A stretch of 55,363 nucleotides of DNA from Aliivibrio sp. (GTDB taxonomy: Bacteria; Pseudomonadota; Gammaproteobacteria; Enterobacterales; Vibrionaceae): the NCBI GenBank assembly GCA_016764915.1, contig JAESQY010000187.1, forward strand, positions 1-55,363. Reading direction: 5' to 3'. The notes beneath the pieces were generated by a model, which saw only the letters and a program-made list of their open reading frames with translations, had not been told where the DNA came from and made no database searches. The translations under genes were made by a program, and so were the position numbers. Within the stretch, counting starts at the first letter, position 1. Every line of letters starts with the position of its first letter. Positions 48,070 to 55,363 of this stretch are shown one piece after another.

Positions 48070-48106
48070 CGAAGCCTTGGTTAGTTTTTAGCTAACTGAG
48101 GCTTCG
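48070..48106. terminator. Hairpin between the YejM-like gene and the ligase gene
   Basis: A 15-bp stem with two G-T pairs (48070-48084 with 48092-48106; outer part CGAAGCCT/AGGCTTCG) and a 7-base loop. It overlaps the end of the ligase ORF. On the - strand ATTTTAA follows; on the + strand no T run follows, so it works best as a terminator for the ligase gene. Confidence 0.65.
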
Positions 48107-49354
48107 TTCCTCCAACTCTTTTGTCTCATTATTTGAATCGCACTCTCCCAAACAGATACTCAGTAAAAACATCACCACCATAGTCTGAAGCTCGATAAAG
48201 TTGGTATAGAACATACTCATAATCAAAAAAGCGGCAATCAAAAACAGTCCGTAATTAGAGAGTGGGCTTCTTTTTGTTTGGTATAGATCGGATGATATTT
48301 TCAATATAAGCAGTAAAAATAGCAGTGTATACACCAGACCATTAGAGCTGATAAGGGTCAGTGTGGCGTTATGATGATCTTTAAATGAGAATTGGTTGTT
48401 GGTTTCTCTCATTAGTTTTTTAGCCATATCATGTGAGGTTAAATAGGATGTAAACTCATGCTGAATATTATTCAACCCTAAACCCGTAACCAGTAAGGAT
48501 GGTTGCTCTTTTACCAGTTGTTGTTGAAACAGAAGAGCATGTCGCCACATGCTGATTCTAGCGTTATTCGAGTCATTATTATTAAGGTTTGTTATGCTAG
48601 CCACTCGCTGAGTAAAAATATCCACAGACTTTGGAGATATGAGGCTAATAGCGATGACAGCAACAAGAATCGTACTCGCTCCGTAGATAAGTAGCTTTCG
48701 GTTAAATAACATACAATATAAAGGAGTGAGAATAATAAGAGCCACAATCGGTGCTCTAGAACCGTTAAAAATTAAAGAGAGACAAGATAAAATTATTAAT
48801 ATGCTCAGTGTTACTTTATGTTTTGTTGTCAATTTAGATTGAGTCAGTAGAAATAGAACTAAAAAAATCAAATAGGTTAACAACTCTCCCCAGCGACCAA
48901 TATCCCAGAAGCTACTCACTCTTTGACCTGACCAACCATTCAATTGAAACAGTTTATAGAAGCTAAACAGAACACTAATCGTTGCGCCAATCAATAGCCA
49001 TTTAAGCGCTTGCTTTCTATTGTCTACAATTTTGAAGTGATAAATTAACAGCGGCAATAATAGTAATATTGATGCTTTCCTAAAAAACAGCAAGGCACCT
49101 TCAACACCTCCTGGGGAAAGAAAAGAGGTAATAATACCGATAGTAAATAGAGTCAGTGATAGTTTTGAAATTGAGTGATTATAAACCCAAGCTCTAAAGT
49201 TGACTGATGTAATAGCTCTAATAATCAAAAGAATAAGAGTTAAACATGCTGCTAGATATAATCCGGCTTTTGATGTGTATAAAGATGCTGAGAAAAAAGC
49301 GAAGATGAATCGTTCATACTGCTCTAATCGGATCTGTTTTAATGAATGAATCAT
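48092..49354 (-). CDS. O-antigen ligase/polymerase family membrane protein
   Basis: The 420-residue protein is almost entirely hydrophobic, with about 10-12 membrane segments and one larger periplasmic loop at about 265-330. The Wzy_C/WaaL signature is visible: a conserved Arg-Gly region near SSFWDIGRWGELLTY (about 146-160), NGSRAPIVAL (about 197-206), and the loop ending in HHNATLTLISSNG (about 322-334), where the His-Asn pair is typical of O-antigen ligases. Its place among core genes favours a WaaL ligase over a Wzy polymerase. Confidence 0.8.
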   Translation of the reverse strand: MIHSLKQIRLEQYERFIFAFFSASLYTSKAGLYLAACLTLILLIIRAITSVNFRAWVYNHSISKLSLTLFTIGIITSFLSPGGVEGALLFFRKASILLLLPLLIYHFKIVDNRKQALKWLLIGATISVLFSFYKLFQLNGWSGQRVSSFWDIGRWGELLTYLIFLVLFLLTQSKLTTKHKVTLSILIILSCLSLIFNGSRAPIVALIILTPLYCMLFNRKLLIYGASTILVAVIAISLISPKSVDIFTQRVASITNLNNNDSNNARISMWRHALLFQQQLVKEQPSLLVTGLGLNNIQHEFTSYLTSHDMAKKLMRETNNQFSFKDHHNATLTLISSNGLVYTLLFLLLILKISSDLYQTKRSPLSNYGLFLIAAFLIMSMFYTNFIELQTMVVMFLLSICLGECDSNNETKELEERSLS

Positions 49355-49488
49355 GAATAATCTTAAAATAATAAAGTAACAGTAAGGATTTGCTTTTATT
49401 CAGAGGCTGAGGATAATTTATTGGACTCTAAGTAAAAAATAATAGTAACAAATAGTGGTTAAACATTCTTCCTGAACGTGAAAAAGTT

Positions 49489-49494
49489 TATAAT
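49489..49494 (+). promoter_or_regulatory. Candidate -10 element of the rml operon
   Basis: Perfect TATAAT 33 bases before the rmlB ATG, in an AT-rich 172-base gap. No good -35 lies 16-18 bases upstream (best TTCCTG-like), so it may need an activator. No JUMPstart/ops element (GGCGGTAG) was found here. Confidence 0.45.
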
Positions 49495-49526
49495 TGTTGA
49501 GAGATAAAACATTTGGATGATGTGAA

Positions 49527-50591
49527 ATGAAAATTTTAGTGACAGGCGGTGCTGGGTTTATTGGTTCTGCCGTTGTAAGGCATGTGATAAACAGTACGAC
49601 AGACAGTGTGATTAATGTCGATAAATTGACCTATGCGGGCAATCTGGACTCGTTAAGTGATGTCTGCGATCATGAACGTTATGCATTTGAACAAGTAGAC
49701 ATTTGTGATAGCCATGAGCTACAACGCGTTTTTTTTGAGCATCAACCCGATGTTGTAATGCATTTGGCAGCAGAAAGTCATGTCGATCGCTCTATCGATG
49801 GTCCAGCTGCATTCATTGAAACCAATATTGTGGGTACTTATACGCTGCTTGAAGCTACCCGCGCTTACTGGAACACTTTAGATCCAACTAAAAAAGAAGC
49901 CTTTCGTTTTCATCATATATCCACCGATGAAGTGTACGGTGATCTTGAAGGCACAGTTGACCTGTTTACTGAACAAACCTCTTATGACCCAAGTAGTCCT
50001 TACTCTGCATCCAAAGCATCCTCGGATCATCTGGTGCGAGCTTGGCAACGCACTTATGGCCTACCTGTATTAGTCACCAACTGCTCAAATAATTATGGCC
50101 CTTACCATTTTCCTGAAAAACTGATCCCTTTGATTATTCTCAACGCCTTAGAAGGTAAATCACTGCCTGTGTATGGTGACGGTATGCAGATTCGCGACTG
50201 GCTCTATGTCGAAGATCACGCCAGAGCACTGTATAAAGTGGTTACCGAGGGTACGGTTGGTGAAACCTATAATATTGGTGGTCATAACGAAAAAGCCAAT
50301 ATTGAGGTGGTGAAAATCATCTGCAAGTTGTTAGAAGAGCTTGTACCAAATAAACCGGTTGGCGTAGAGTACTATCAAGATCTAATCACCTATGTGACTG
50401 ATCGCCCTGGTCATGATGTTCGATACGCTATTGACGCTTCCAAAATTGAACGTGAGTTAGGTTGGACTCCAGAAGAGACGTTAGAGTCTGGCATTCGAAA
50501 TACCGTAGAGTGGTATCTAAATAACAGACAGTGGTGGAGCCGAGTGCTTGACGGGTCTTACAGTCGAGAAAGATTAGGAGGGAGCCAATAA
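49527..50591 (+). CDS. rmlB: dTDP-glucose 4,6-dehydratase RmlB
   Basis: Second step of dTDP-L-rhamnose synthesis. The 354-residue SDR-family protein has the NAD site GGAGFIG (about 7-13), [12 protein letters not shown] (about 82-93), the catalytic Thr-Asp-Glu in ISTDEVYGD (about 132-140) and YSASK (Tyr about 161, Lys about 165). It is the first gene of rmlBADC; rmlA starts one base after its stop. Confidence 0.96.
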   Translation: MKILVTGGAGFIGSAVVRHVINSTTDSVINVDKLTYAGNLDSLSDVCDHERYAFEQVDICDSHELQRVFFEHQPDVVMHLAAESHVDRSIDGPAAFIETNIVGTYTLLEATRAYWNTLDPTKKEAFRFHHISTDEVYGDLEGTVDLFTEQTSYDPSSPYSASKASSDHLVRAWQRTYGLPVLVTNCSNNYGPYHFPEKLIPLIILNALEGKSLPVYGDGMQIRDWLYVEDHARALYKVVTEGTVGETYNIGGHNEKANIEVVKIICKLLEELVPNKPVGVEYYQDLITYVTDRPGHDVRYAIDASKIERELGWTPEETLESGIRNTVEWYLNNRQWWSRVLDGSYSRERLGGSQ

Positions 50592-50592
50592 T

Positions 50593-51462
50593 ATGAAAGG
50601 CATTATTTTAGCTGGTGGTTCTGGTACGCGTCTCTATCCGTTGACTCGTGGTGTCTCTAAACAGTTGCTACCAGTTTACGATAAACCGATGATCTACTAT
50701 CCGCTCTCTGTGCTGATGTTGGCAGGTATTCGTGAGGTATTGGTAATAACCACACCAGAAGATAACGAGAGTTTTAAACGTCTGTTGGGTGACGGTAGTG
50801 ACTTTGGTATTAGTCTGCAATATGCGATTCAAGAGAGCCCTGATGGGTTAGCACAAGCGTTTATTATTGGTGAAGAGTTTATAAATAACCAGAGTTGCTG
50901 TTTGGTGTTAGGGGATAATATCTTTTATGGCCAATCTTTCTCCAAAACCTTAGTTAATGCGGCAACACGTAAAACGGGTGCGACGGTTTTTGGTTATCAA
51001 GTCAAAGACCCTGAACGCTTTGGTGTGGTCGAGTTTGATGACAACATGAAAGCTCTCTCTATTGAAGAGAAACCGTTAACGCCGAAATCGAATTATGCCG
51101 TTACTGGACTCTACTTCTATGATAATCGAGTGGTAGAGTTTGCCAAAAAAGTTAAACCTTCTGAGCGAGGGGAGCTTGAAATAACCAGTATTAATCAAAT
51201 GTACTTAGAGGATGGCTCTTTAAATGTAGAGCTATTAGGTCGTGGTTTTGCTTGGTTGGATACTGGGACTCATGAGAGCTTGCATGAGGCCTCCTCTTTT
51301 GTACAGACCATAGAGAATGTGCAGGGGTTAAAGGTGGCGTGTTTAGAAGAGATTGCTTGGCGTTTTGGCTGGTTAAGTGACAGTGAGTTGAAACAAACAG
51401 CAGAGCCAATGCTGAAAAATGAGTATGGCCGTTACCTCTTTGATCTAGTAGAGAAGAAGTAG
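50593..51462 (+). CDS. rmlA: Glucose-1-phosphate thymidylyltransferase RmlA
   Basis: Makes dTDP-glucose from glucose-1-phosphate and dTTP, the first step to dTDP-rhamnose. The 289-residue protein has the nucleotidyltransferase signature [20 protein letters not shown] (about 8-27), [14 protein letters not shown] (about 77-90), the metal site [10 protein letters not shown] (about 104-113) and LDTGTHESL (about 222-230). ATG 50593 follows AGGAGGGAGCC, one of the better ribosome sites in the window. rmlD follows one base later. Confidence 0.96.
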   Translation: MKGIILAGGSGTRLYPLTRGVSKQLLPVYDKPMIYYPLSVLMLAGIREVLVITTPEDNESFKRLLGDGSDFGISLQYAIQESPDGLAQAFIIGEEFINNQSCCLVLGDNIFYGQSFSKTLVNAATRKTGATVFGYQVKDPERFGVVEFDDNMKALSIEEKPLTPKSNYAVTGLYFYDNRVVEFAKKVKPSERGELEITSINQMYLEDGSLNVELLGRGFAWLDTGTHESLHEASSFVQTIENVQGLKVACLEEIAWRFGWLSDSELKQTAEPMLKNEYGRYLFDLVEKK

Positions 51463-51463
51463 A

Positions 51464-52336
51464 ATGAAAATTCTGATTACAGGGTGTAATGGTCAAGTTG
51501 GCATCAGCTTAGTAAACAAACTAACTGGGGTCGTTGAGTTCTTAGCGGTAGATCGAGAGTCATTAGATATTACAGATGAACAAGCAGTGACTCGTTTAGT
51601 GGCTGAATATAATCCTGATATCATCATTAATGCTGCCGCCTATACTGCTGTAGACAGGGCAGAGAGCGAGAGTGAACTGGCTTTTTCAGTGAATCGAGAC
51701 GGTCCTAAATATCTCGCAAAAGCAGCTCAGAAAACAGGGGCTGTGCTGTTACATATATCGACTGATTACGTATTTTCAGGGGGTAAAGCTGGAGAGTACA
51801 GCGAAACGGACAAAACTGCTCCTCAATCGGTTTATGGAAGAAGTAAATTAGAAGGTGAAAGCGCGGTTATAGGAAATTGCGACAGACATATTATCTTGCG
51901 CACCGCTTGGGTATTTTCTGAATACGGCAATAATTTTGTCAAAACGATGCTTAGATTAGGTCAAGATAGGGAAGCGTTGTCGATCGTGGGAGATCAATAT
52001 GGCGGTCCAACTTATGCTGGGGATATTGCCGAAGCTCTGATTCACATATCTAACGTTATTCACACTAAGCAAGAGGTTAACTGGGGTATTTATAACTTCT
52101 CGGGATCGCCACATGTTTCTTGGTATGATTTTGCCGCTGAGGTATTCAAAAAAGCAGCAGAGCACAAAGTGATCAATAGAGTACCAACATTAAGTAATAT
52201 CCCCACTTCTGATTACCCTACGCCAGCGTCTAGGCCTGCGAATTCGAAGTTGAATTGCAGTAAAATATCTCGAGAATTTAATATTGTTCCAAGCGATTGG
52301 CAGCAAGCGCTTAATCAAATCCAAGACTATAAGTGA
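51464..52336 (+). CDS. rmlD: dTDP-4-dehydrorhamnose reductase RmlD
   Basis: Last step to dTDP-L-rhamnose, a NAD(P)H-dependent reduction. The 290-residue protein has ITGCNGQVG (about 4-12), the AAYTAVDRAE motif (about 62-71), STDYVFSGG (about 100-108) and the YGRSK catalytic pair (Tyr about 125, Lys about 129). It ends four bases before rmlC. Confidence 0.95.
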   Translation: MKILITGCNGQVGISLVNKLTGVVEFLAVDRESLDITDEQAVTRLVAEYNPDIIINAAAYTAVDRAESESELAFSVNRDGPKYLAKAAQKTGAVLLHISTDYVFSGGKAGEYSETDKTAPQSVYGRSKLEGESAVIGNCDRHIILRTAWVFSEYGNNFVKTMLRLGQDREALSIVGDQYGGPTYAGDIAEALIHISNVIHTKQEVNWGIYNFSGSPHVSWYDFAAEVFKKAAEHKVINRVPTLSNIPTSDYPTPASRPANSKLNCSKISREFNIVPSDWQQALNQIQDYK

Positions 52337-52340
52337 AAAT

Positions 52341-52895
52341 ATGAAAGTCATTGATACCAAAATACCAGATGTAAAAATTATTGAACCAAAAGTATTTGGT
52401 GATGAACGTGGTTTTTTTATGGAGACTTGGAGCCAAAAGCAGTTTGAACACTTAGTCACAGGAAAGCCCGTTCAATTTGTACAGGATAATCACTCCAAAT
52501 CCAAAAAGGGGATTCTGCGCGGGTTGCATTATCAAACTGAAAACACTCAAGGTAAGCTAGTGCGCGTTATTTCAGGTGAAGTATTCGATGTGGCTGTCGA
52601 TATCAGAAAAGGCTCACCTACTTTTGGTCAATGGGTGGGTGAATTTTTATCTGCCGAAAATAAGCATCAACTATGGGTGCCGGAAGGGTTTGCCCACGGC
52701 TTCTATGTGATCAGCGACGAAGCAGAATTTATCTACAAGTGCACCGATTATTACAACCCGCAAGCAGAGCACTCTATCGCATGGAATGATCCCGAGATTG
52801 GTATAGAGTGGCCTTTAGTTGAAAGTAAATCTCCTGAACTTTCTGAAAAAGATGAATTAGCAACAGTACTAAGAGCTAAGGTTCAGATTCTATGA
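52341..52895 (+). CDS. rmlC: dTDP-4-dehydrorhamnose 3,5-epimerase RmlC
   Basis: Third step to dTDP-L-rhamnose. I start it at ATG 52341 (184 residues, MKVIDTKIPDVKIIEP), the usual length; an ATG at 52284 lies inside rmlD. The cupin-like fold shows FGDERGFFMETW (about 20-31), the catalytic His in LRGLHYQ (about 60-66) and PEGFAHGFYV (about 113-122), with the conserved Tyr nearby. Its stop overlaps the next ATG by four bases. Confidence 0.95.
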   Translation: MKVIDTKIPDVKIIEPKVFGDERGFFMETWSQKQFEHLVTGKPVQFVQDNHSKSKKGILRGLHYQTENTQGKLVRVISGEVFDVAVDIRKGSPTFGQWVGEFLSAENKHQLWVPEGFAHGFYVISDEAEFIYKCTDYYNPQAEHSIAWNDPEIGIEWPLVESKSPELSEKDELATVLRAKVQIL

Positions 52896-53356
52896 TTAAA
52901 CTACTTGCAAGATGGTTAACAACTTCGAACCCATCAAAAAAATTTCGTGCTGAGTTAGACTTGATGTTTTGGGGGGCTAAGCATTCCAGGTTAGTTCGTC
53001 GATATTTTCAGAGACGAATCTTTTATGTTTATAATTGCGACATAAGCCACTCTGCAGAGATTCACTCATCAGTAAAGTTTCCACACCCTTGTGGTGTAGT
53101 TATTGGTTCAAAAGCTAAAGTTGCAGCGGGTTGCCATATTTATCAGCAAGTCACAATTGGTAGTGATAACTCTATGGCATATATTAAAAAAAATACCTTT
53201 ATTGGTTCTGGGGCTAAGTTAATTGGTGGTATTGAAATTGGTGAAAATTGTCACATTGGTGCGAATGCAGTAGTAACAAAAAATTTTGCTGATGATAGTA
53301 CTATTGTGGGTAATAATCATAGCATTACTCCCCGTAAGCCGAAAACAGAGAAATAA
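52892..53356 (+). CDS. Serine acetyltransferase-like hexapeptide O-acetyltransferase
   Basis: A 154-residue left-handed beta-helix protein of the serine-acetyltransferase-like group common in O-antigen clusters. The N-terminal third is helical and basic; hexapeptide repeats run from about 50 to 140 (IHSSVKFPHPCGVVIGSKAKV, IYQQVTIGS, FIGSGAKLIGGIEIGENCHIGANAVVT taken in pieces), with the catalytic His likely in PHPCG (about 64). It probably acetylates a sugar in O-antigen assembly rather than serine, given its place between rmlC and a UDP-sugar dehydratase and its lack of the CysE N-terminal domain. It overlaps rmlC by four bases. Confidence 0.78.
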   Translation: MIKLLARWLTTSNPSKKFRAELDLMFWGAKHSRLVRRYFQRRIFYVYNCDISHSAEIHSSVKFPHPCGVVIGSKAKVAAGCHIYQQVTIGSDNSMAYIKKNTFIGSGAKLIGGIEIGENCHIGANAVVTKNFADDSTIVGNNHSITPRKPKTEK

Positions 53357-53358
53357 CA

Positions 53359-54549
53359 ATGACTTCTATTCTAAAATTAATCGGTCGCTCAAATGCTTTA
53401 TTTACACAAGATATCGCAAGTCATGAGGTAGCACTGTCTCAAATCGTTTCCAAGTCTCGCTTTCTTGTTTTAGGCGCTGCAGGCTCTATCGGTCAAGCTG
53501 TCACTAAAGAGATCTTCAAACGTAATCCACAAAAACTGCATGTTGTCGATATTAGTGAAAACAACATGGTAGAGTTGGTTCGAGATATTCGAAGCTCGTT
53601 TGGTTACATCAATGGTGACTTTCAAACCTTTGCTTTAGATATTGGTTCAATTGAGTACGATGCATTTATTAAAGCGGATGGACAGTATGATTACGTACTT
53701 AACTTATCGGCACTGAAACATGTACGCAGCGAAAAAGATCCGTATACTTTGATGCGAATGATCGATGTGAACGTATTTAGCACAGACAAAACCATCCAGC
53801 AATCGATTGATTCTGGTGTGAAGAAGTACTTCTGTGTATCTACCGATAAAGCCGCCAATCCTGTCAATATGATGGGGGCATCGAAGCGAATCATGGAGAT
53901 GTTCCTGATGCGTAAAAGTGAGCAGATAGCTATTTCGACTGCTCGTTTCGCTAATGTGGCCTTTTCTGACGGTTCACTACTGCACGGTTTTAATCAACGT
54001 ATTCAAAAGAATCAGCCAATCGTTGCCCCAAATGATATCAAACGTTATTTTGTGACGCCGCAAGAGTCGGGTGAGCTCTGTTTGATGTCATGTATCTTTG
54101 GTGAGAATCGCGATATCTTCTTCCCTAAGCTGAGTGAAGCGCTACACCTTATTTCGTTTGCTGATATAGCGGTTAAATATCTCAAGCAGCGCGGCTTCGA
54201 ACCGTACTTATGTGAAAGCGAAGATGAAGCTCGTGAGTTGGCGAAAACATTGCCAGCCCAAGGTGAGTGGCCATGTCTGTTCACTTCAAGTGACACGACA
54301 GGTGAAAAAGACTTTGAAGAGTTTTTTACCGATAATGAAGTCTTGGATATGGAACGCTTTGAGAATTTAGGCATCATTAAAAATGAACCGCTTTATCAGC
54401 AGCAACTGCTTGAACTGTTTGAGCAACAAATTGGTCAAATGAAATCTGATCGTGAGTGGAGCAAGGAAGAGATCGTGAAGCTATTCTTTACCATGATCCC
54501 TGATTTTGGGCATAAAGAAACGGGCAAATATCTCGATAGCAAAATGTAA
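53359..54549 (+). CDS. UDP-N-acetylglucosamine 4,6-dehydratase-like protein
   Basis: NAD-dependent SDR dehydratase of the polysaccharide-biosynthesis (CapD/FlaA1/PglF) family, 396 residues, soluble. The cofactor motif GAAGSIG is at 39-45, ALKHV at about 118-122, and the active site is the SMK type: STDKA (161-165) and MxxxK (Met172, Lys176), as described for WbpM and PglF, in place of the Tyr of ordinary SDRs. A C-terminal extension (about 285-390) follows. With the downstream aminotransferase it would make a UDP-4-amino-4,6-dideoxy sugar. It starts two bases after the acetyltransferase stop. Confidence 0.85.
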   Translation: MTSILKLIGRSNALFTQDIASHEVALSQIVSKSRFLVLGAAGSIGQAVTKEIFKRNPQKLHVVDISENNMVELVRDIRSSFGYINGDFQTFALDIGSIEYDAFIKADGQYDYVLNLSALKHVRSEKDPYTLMRMIDVNVFSTDKTIQQSIDSGVKKYFCVSTDKAANPVNMMGASKRIMEMFLMRKSEQIAISTARFANVAFSDGSLLHGFNQRIQKNQPIVAPNDIKRYFVTPQESGELCLMSCIFGENRDIFFPKLSEALHLISFADIAVKYLKQRGFEPYLCESEDEARELAKTLPAQGEWPCLFTSSDTTGEKDFEEFFTDNEVLDMERFENLGIIKNEPLYQQQLLELFEQQIGQMKSDREWSKEEIVKLFFTMIPDFGHKETGKYLDSKM

Positions 54550-54582
54550 TTGCTAGCGTTATTAACAGTAGAGAACTAAACC

Positions 54583-55287
54583 ATGAGTCAATCATCAATC
54601 GTTAAGTTTGTTCGAGATGTATACCAAACCAATGATTTCATCCCATTGCATGCGCCAACATTTGATGGCAATGAGCAAAAGTACGTTTTAGAAACGATTC
54701 AAAGTACGTTTGTCTCTAGCGTAGGTAAATTTGTCGATCAGTTTGAGCAAAAAATTGAAGTGTATACTGGTACAGAAAAAGCGGTAGCGACTGTGAATGG
54801 TACTGCTGCACTTCATGCTGCGCTTTATATGGCAGGTGTTCAGCCAGGTGACTTTGTTATTACACAAGCCTTGACGTTTGTGGCGACCTGTAACGCACTC
54901 CATCATATGGGTGCCACCCCTATTTTTGTCGATGTTTCACCTATCAGTTTAGGCCTTTGCCCTAAAGCGATGGATGAATTTCTGACTCAAAACGCACATG
55001 TAACTGACAGTGGCTGCATTCATAAACAGAGTAAGCGCCCAATTCGTGCCGTTGTGCCAATGCATACCTTTGGCCACCCTGTTGAGTTAGATGAGCTTAT
55101 TGCTGTTTGTCAGAAATGGAATATTTCTTTAGTTGAAGATGCAGCTGAAAGTTTAGGCTCTTTTTATAAAGGACAACACACTGGTACGCTGGGCGATTTT
55201 GGTGCAGTGAGTTTTAATGGCAATAAAATCATTACAACGGGCGGCGGCGGTATGATTCTGTGTAAAACAGCGGAGCTTGGTGCTCGC
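54583..55287 (+). CDS. LegC-like DegT/DnrJ/EryC1 aminotransferase, partial
   Basis: PLP enzyme that aminates the 4-keto sugar made by the preceding dehydratase. The N-terminal 235 residues are normal: ATVNGTAALHAAL (about 69-81), ITQALTFVATCNA (about 93-105), EDAAESLGS (Asp186) and the PLP Lys215 in FNGNKIITTGGGG. Family members are about 380 residues, but here homology stops after Arg235 (codon 55285-55287); the frame goes on for 13 unrelated residues to a TAA at 55327-55329. The following bases read as another gene in a different frame, so the 3' half is missing by a join, not by a simple mutation. Confidence 0.8.
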
Positions 55288-55363
55288 TCCAACACTTGGG
55301 CGCAATCCAAGAACAGGGGAAAAGATTAAAATTCCAGCCACAGTACTTGTGCTGGGCCGGGCA
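55286..55363 (+). pseudogene. Fragment with HU/IHF-family C-terminal motif
   Basis: In frame +1 relative to the aminotransferase, codons 55286-55363 read APTLGRNPRTGEKIKIPA followed by TVLVLGRA to the window edge. GRNPRTGEKIKIPA matches the DNA-binding arm region of HU/IHF proteins (consensus GRNPxTGExIxIPA) too well to be chance. The N-terminal two thirds of such a protein are absent. The fragment could be the inside of a displaced hup-like gene at a join. The exact junction is between about 55285 and 55298. Confidence 0.55.

Noticed and set aside
49355..49526. JUMPstart/ops element expected before an O-antigen operon
   Set aside because: I looked for GGCGGTAG and did not find it in this gap; only a TATAAT box is seen.

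Overview
The window looks like a chromosomal segment of a marine gamma-proteobacterium of the Vibrionaceae. The evidence is protein-level resemblance across almost all genes, an Eps-type (gsp) type II secretion operon continuing into nudE and cysQ, an ompR-envZ / recG-trmH-spoT-rpoZ-gmk block, a yicC-rph-pyrE / lpxL-slmA-coaBC / radC-rpmBG-mutM-coaD block, and a single-Kdo type of LPS pathway (Kdo kinase). The DNA is moderately AT-rich. No tRNA, rRNA, CRISPR array, intact insertion sequence or prophage gene was recognised.

Layout. 0.2-11.5 kb: twelve-gene operon gspC-N on the + strand, most genes overlapping or a few bases apart, building the type II secretion machine (pilot, peptidase and gspA/B genes are not here); nudE and cysQ follow on the same strand and end at a strong bidirectional terminator. 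13-18.7 kb: nfuA, comF-like, bioH, an unrecognised acidic protein, tex and greB. 18.8-27 kb: ompR-envZ facing recG-trmH-spoT-rpoZ-gmk. 27.1-30.5 kb: a small surface-glycan group (kdkA, a family 2 glycosyltransferase, and a glycosyltransferase fused to a polysaccharide deacetylase). 30.9-40.5 kb: SEC-C protein, yicC, rph-pyrE with the pyrE attenuator, lpxL, slmA, coaBC, radC, rpmB-rpmG, an unknown membrane-anchored protein and mutM. 40.6-55.4 kb: envelope and LPS region: a broken LtaS-like sulfatase, coaD, core glycosyltransferases, a YejM/PbgA-like membrane sulfatase, an O-antigen ligase-like protein, then the O-antigen cluster rmlB-A-D-C, an acetyltransferase, an SMK-type UDP-sugar dehydratase and a LegC-like aminotransferase.

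How they fit together. LpxL acylates lipid A, KdkA phosphorylates the inner Kdo, family 9 and family 2 transferases build the core, the ligase-like protein would attach O-antigen, and the rml genes make dTDP-L-rhamnose. The dehydratase/aminotransferase pair points to a 4-amino sugar in the O-antigen.

Three places look broken or damaged in the sequence as given: a one-base insertion in a C run at the end of rpmB (38850-38853), an in-frame TAA in the sulfatase gene (41353-41355), and the right edge, where the aminotransferase reading frame leaves its family after residue 235 and the last ~75 bases encode, in another frame, a typical HU/IHF C-terminal motif. The last looks like a chimeric join or contig-end artefact, or else a real rearrangement breakpoint. 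Most of the rest is core genome; I do not see a clear new defence or mobile system. The best candidates for less-described biology are the glycosyltransferase-deacetylase fusion beside kdkA and the hairpin-containing gap upstream of the SEC-C gene.
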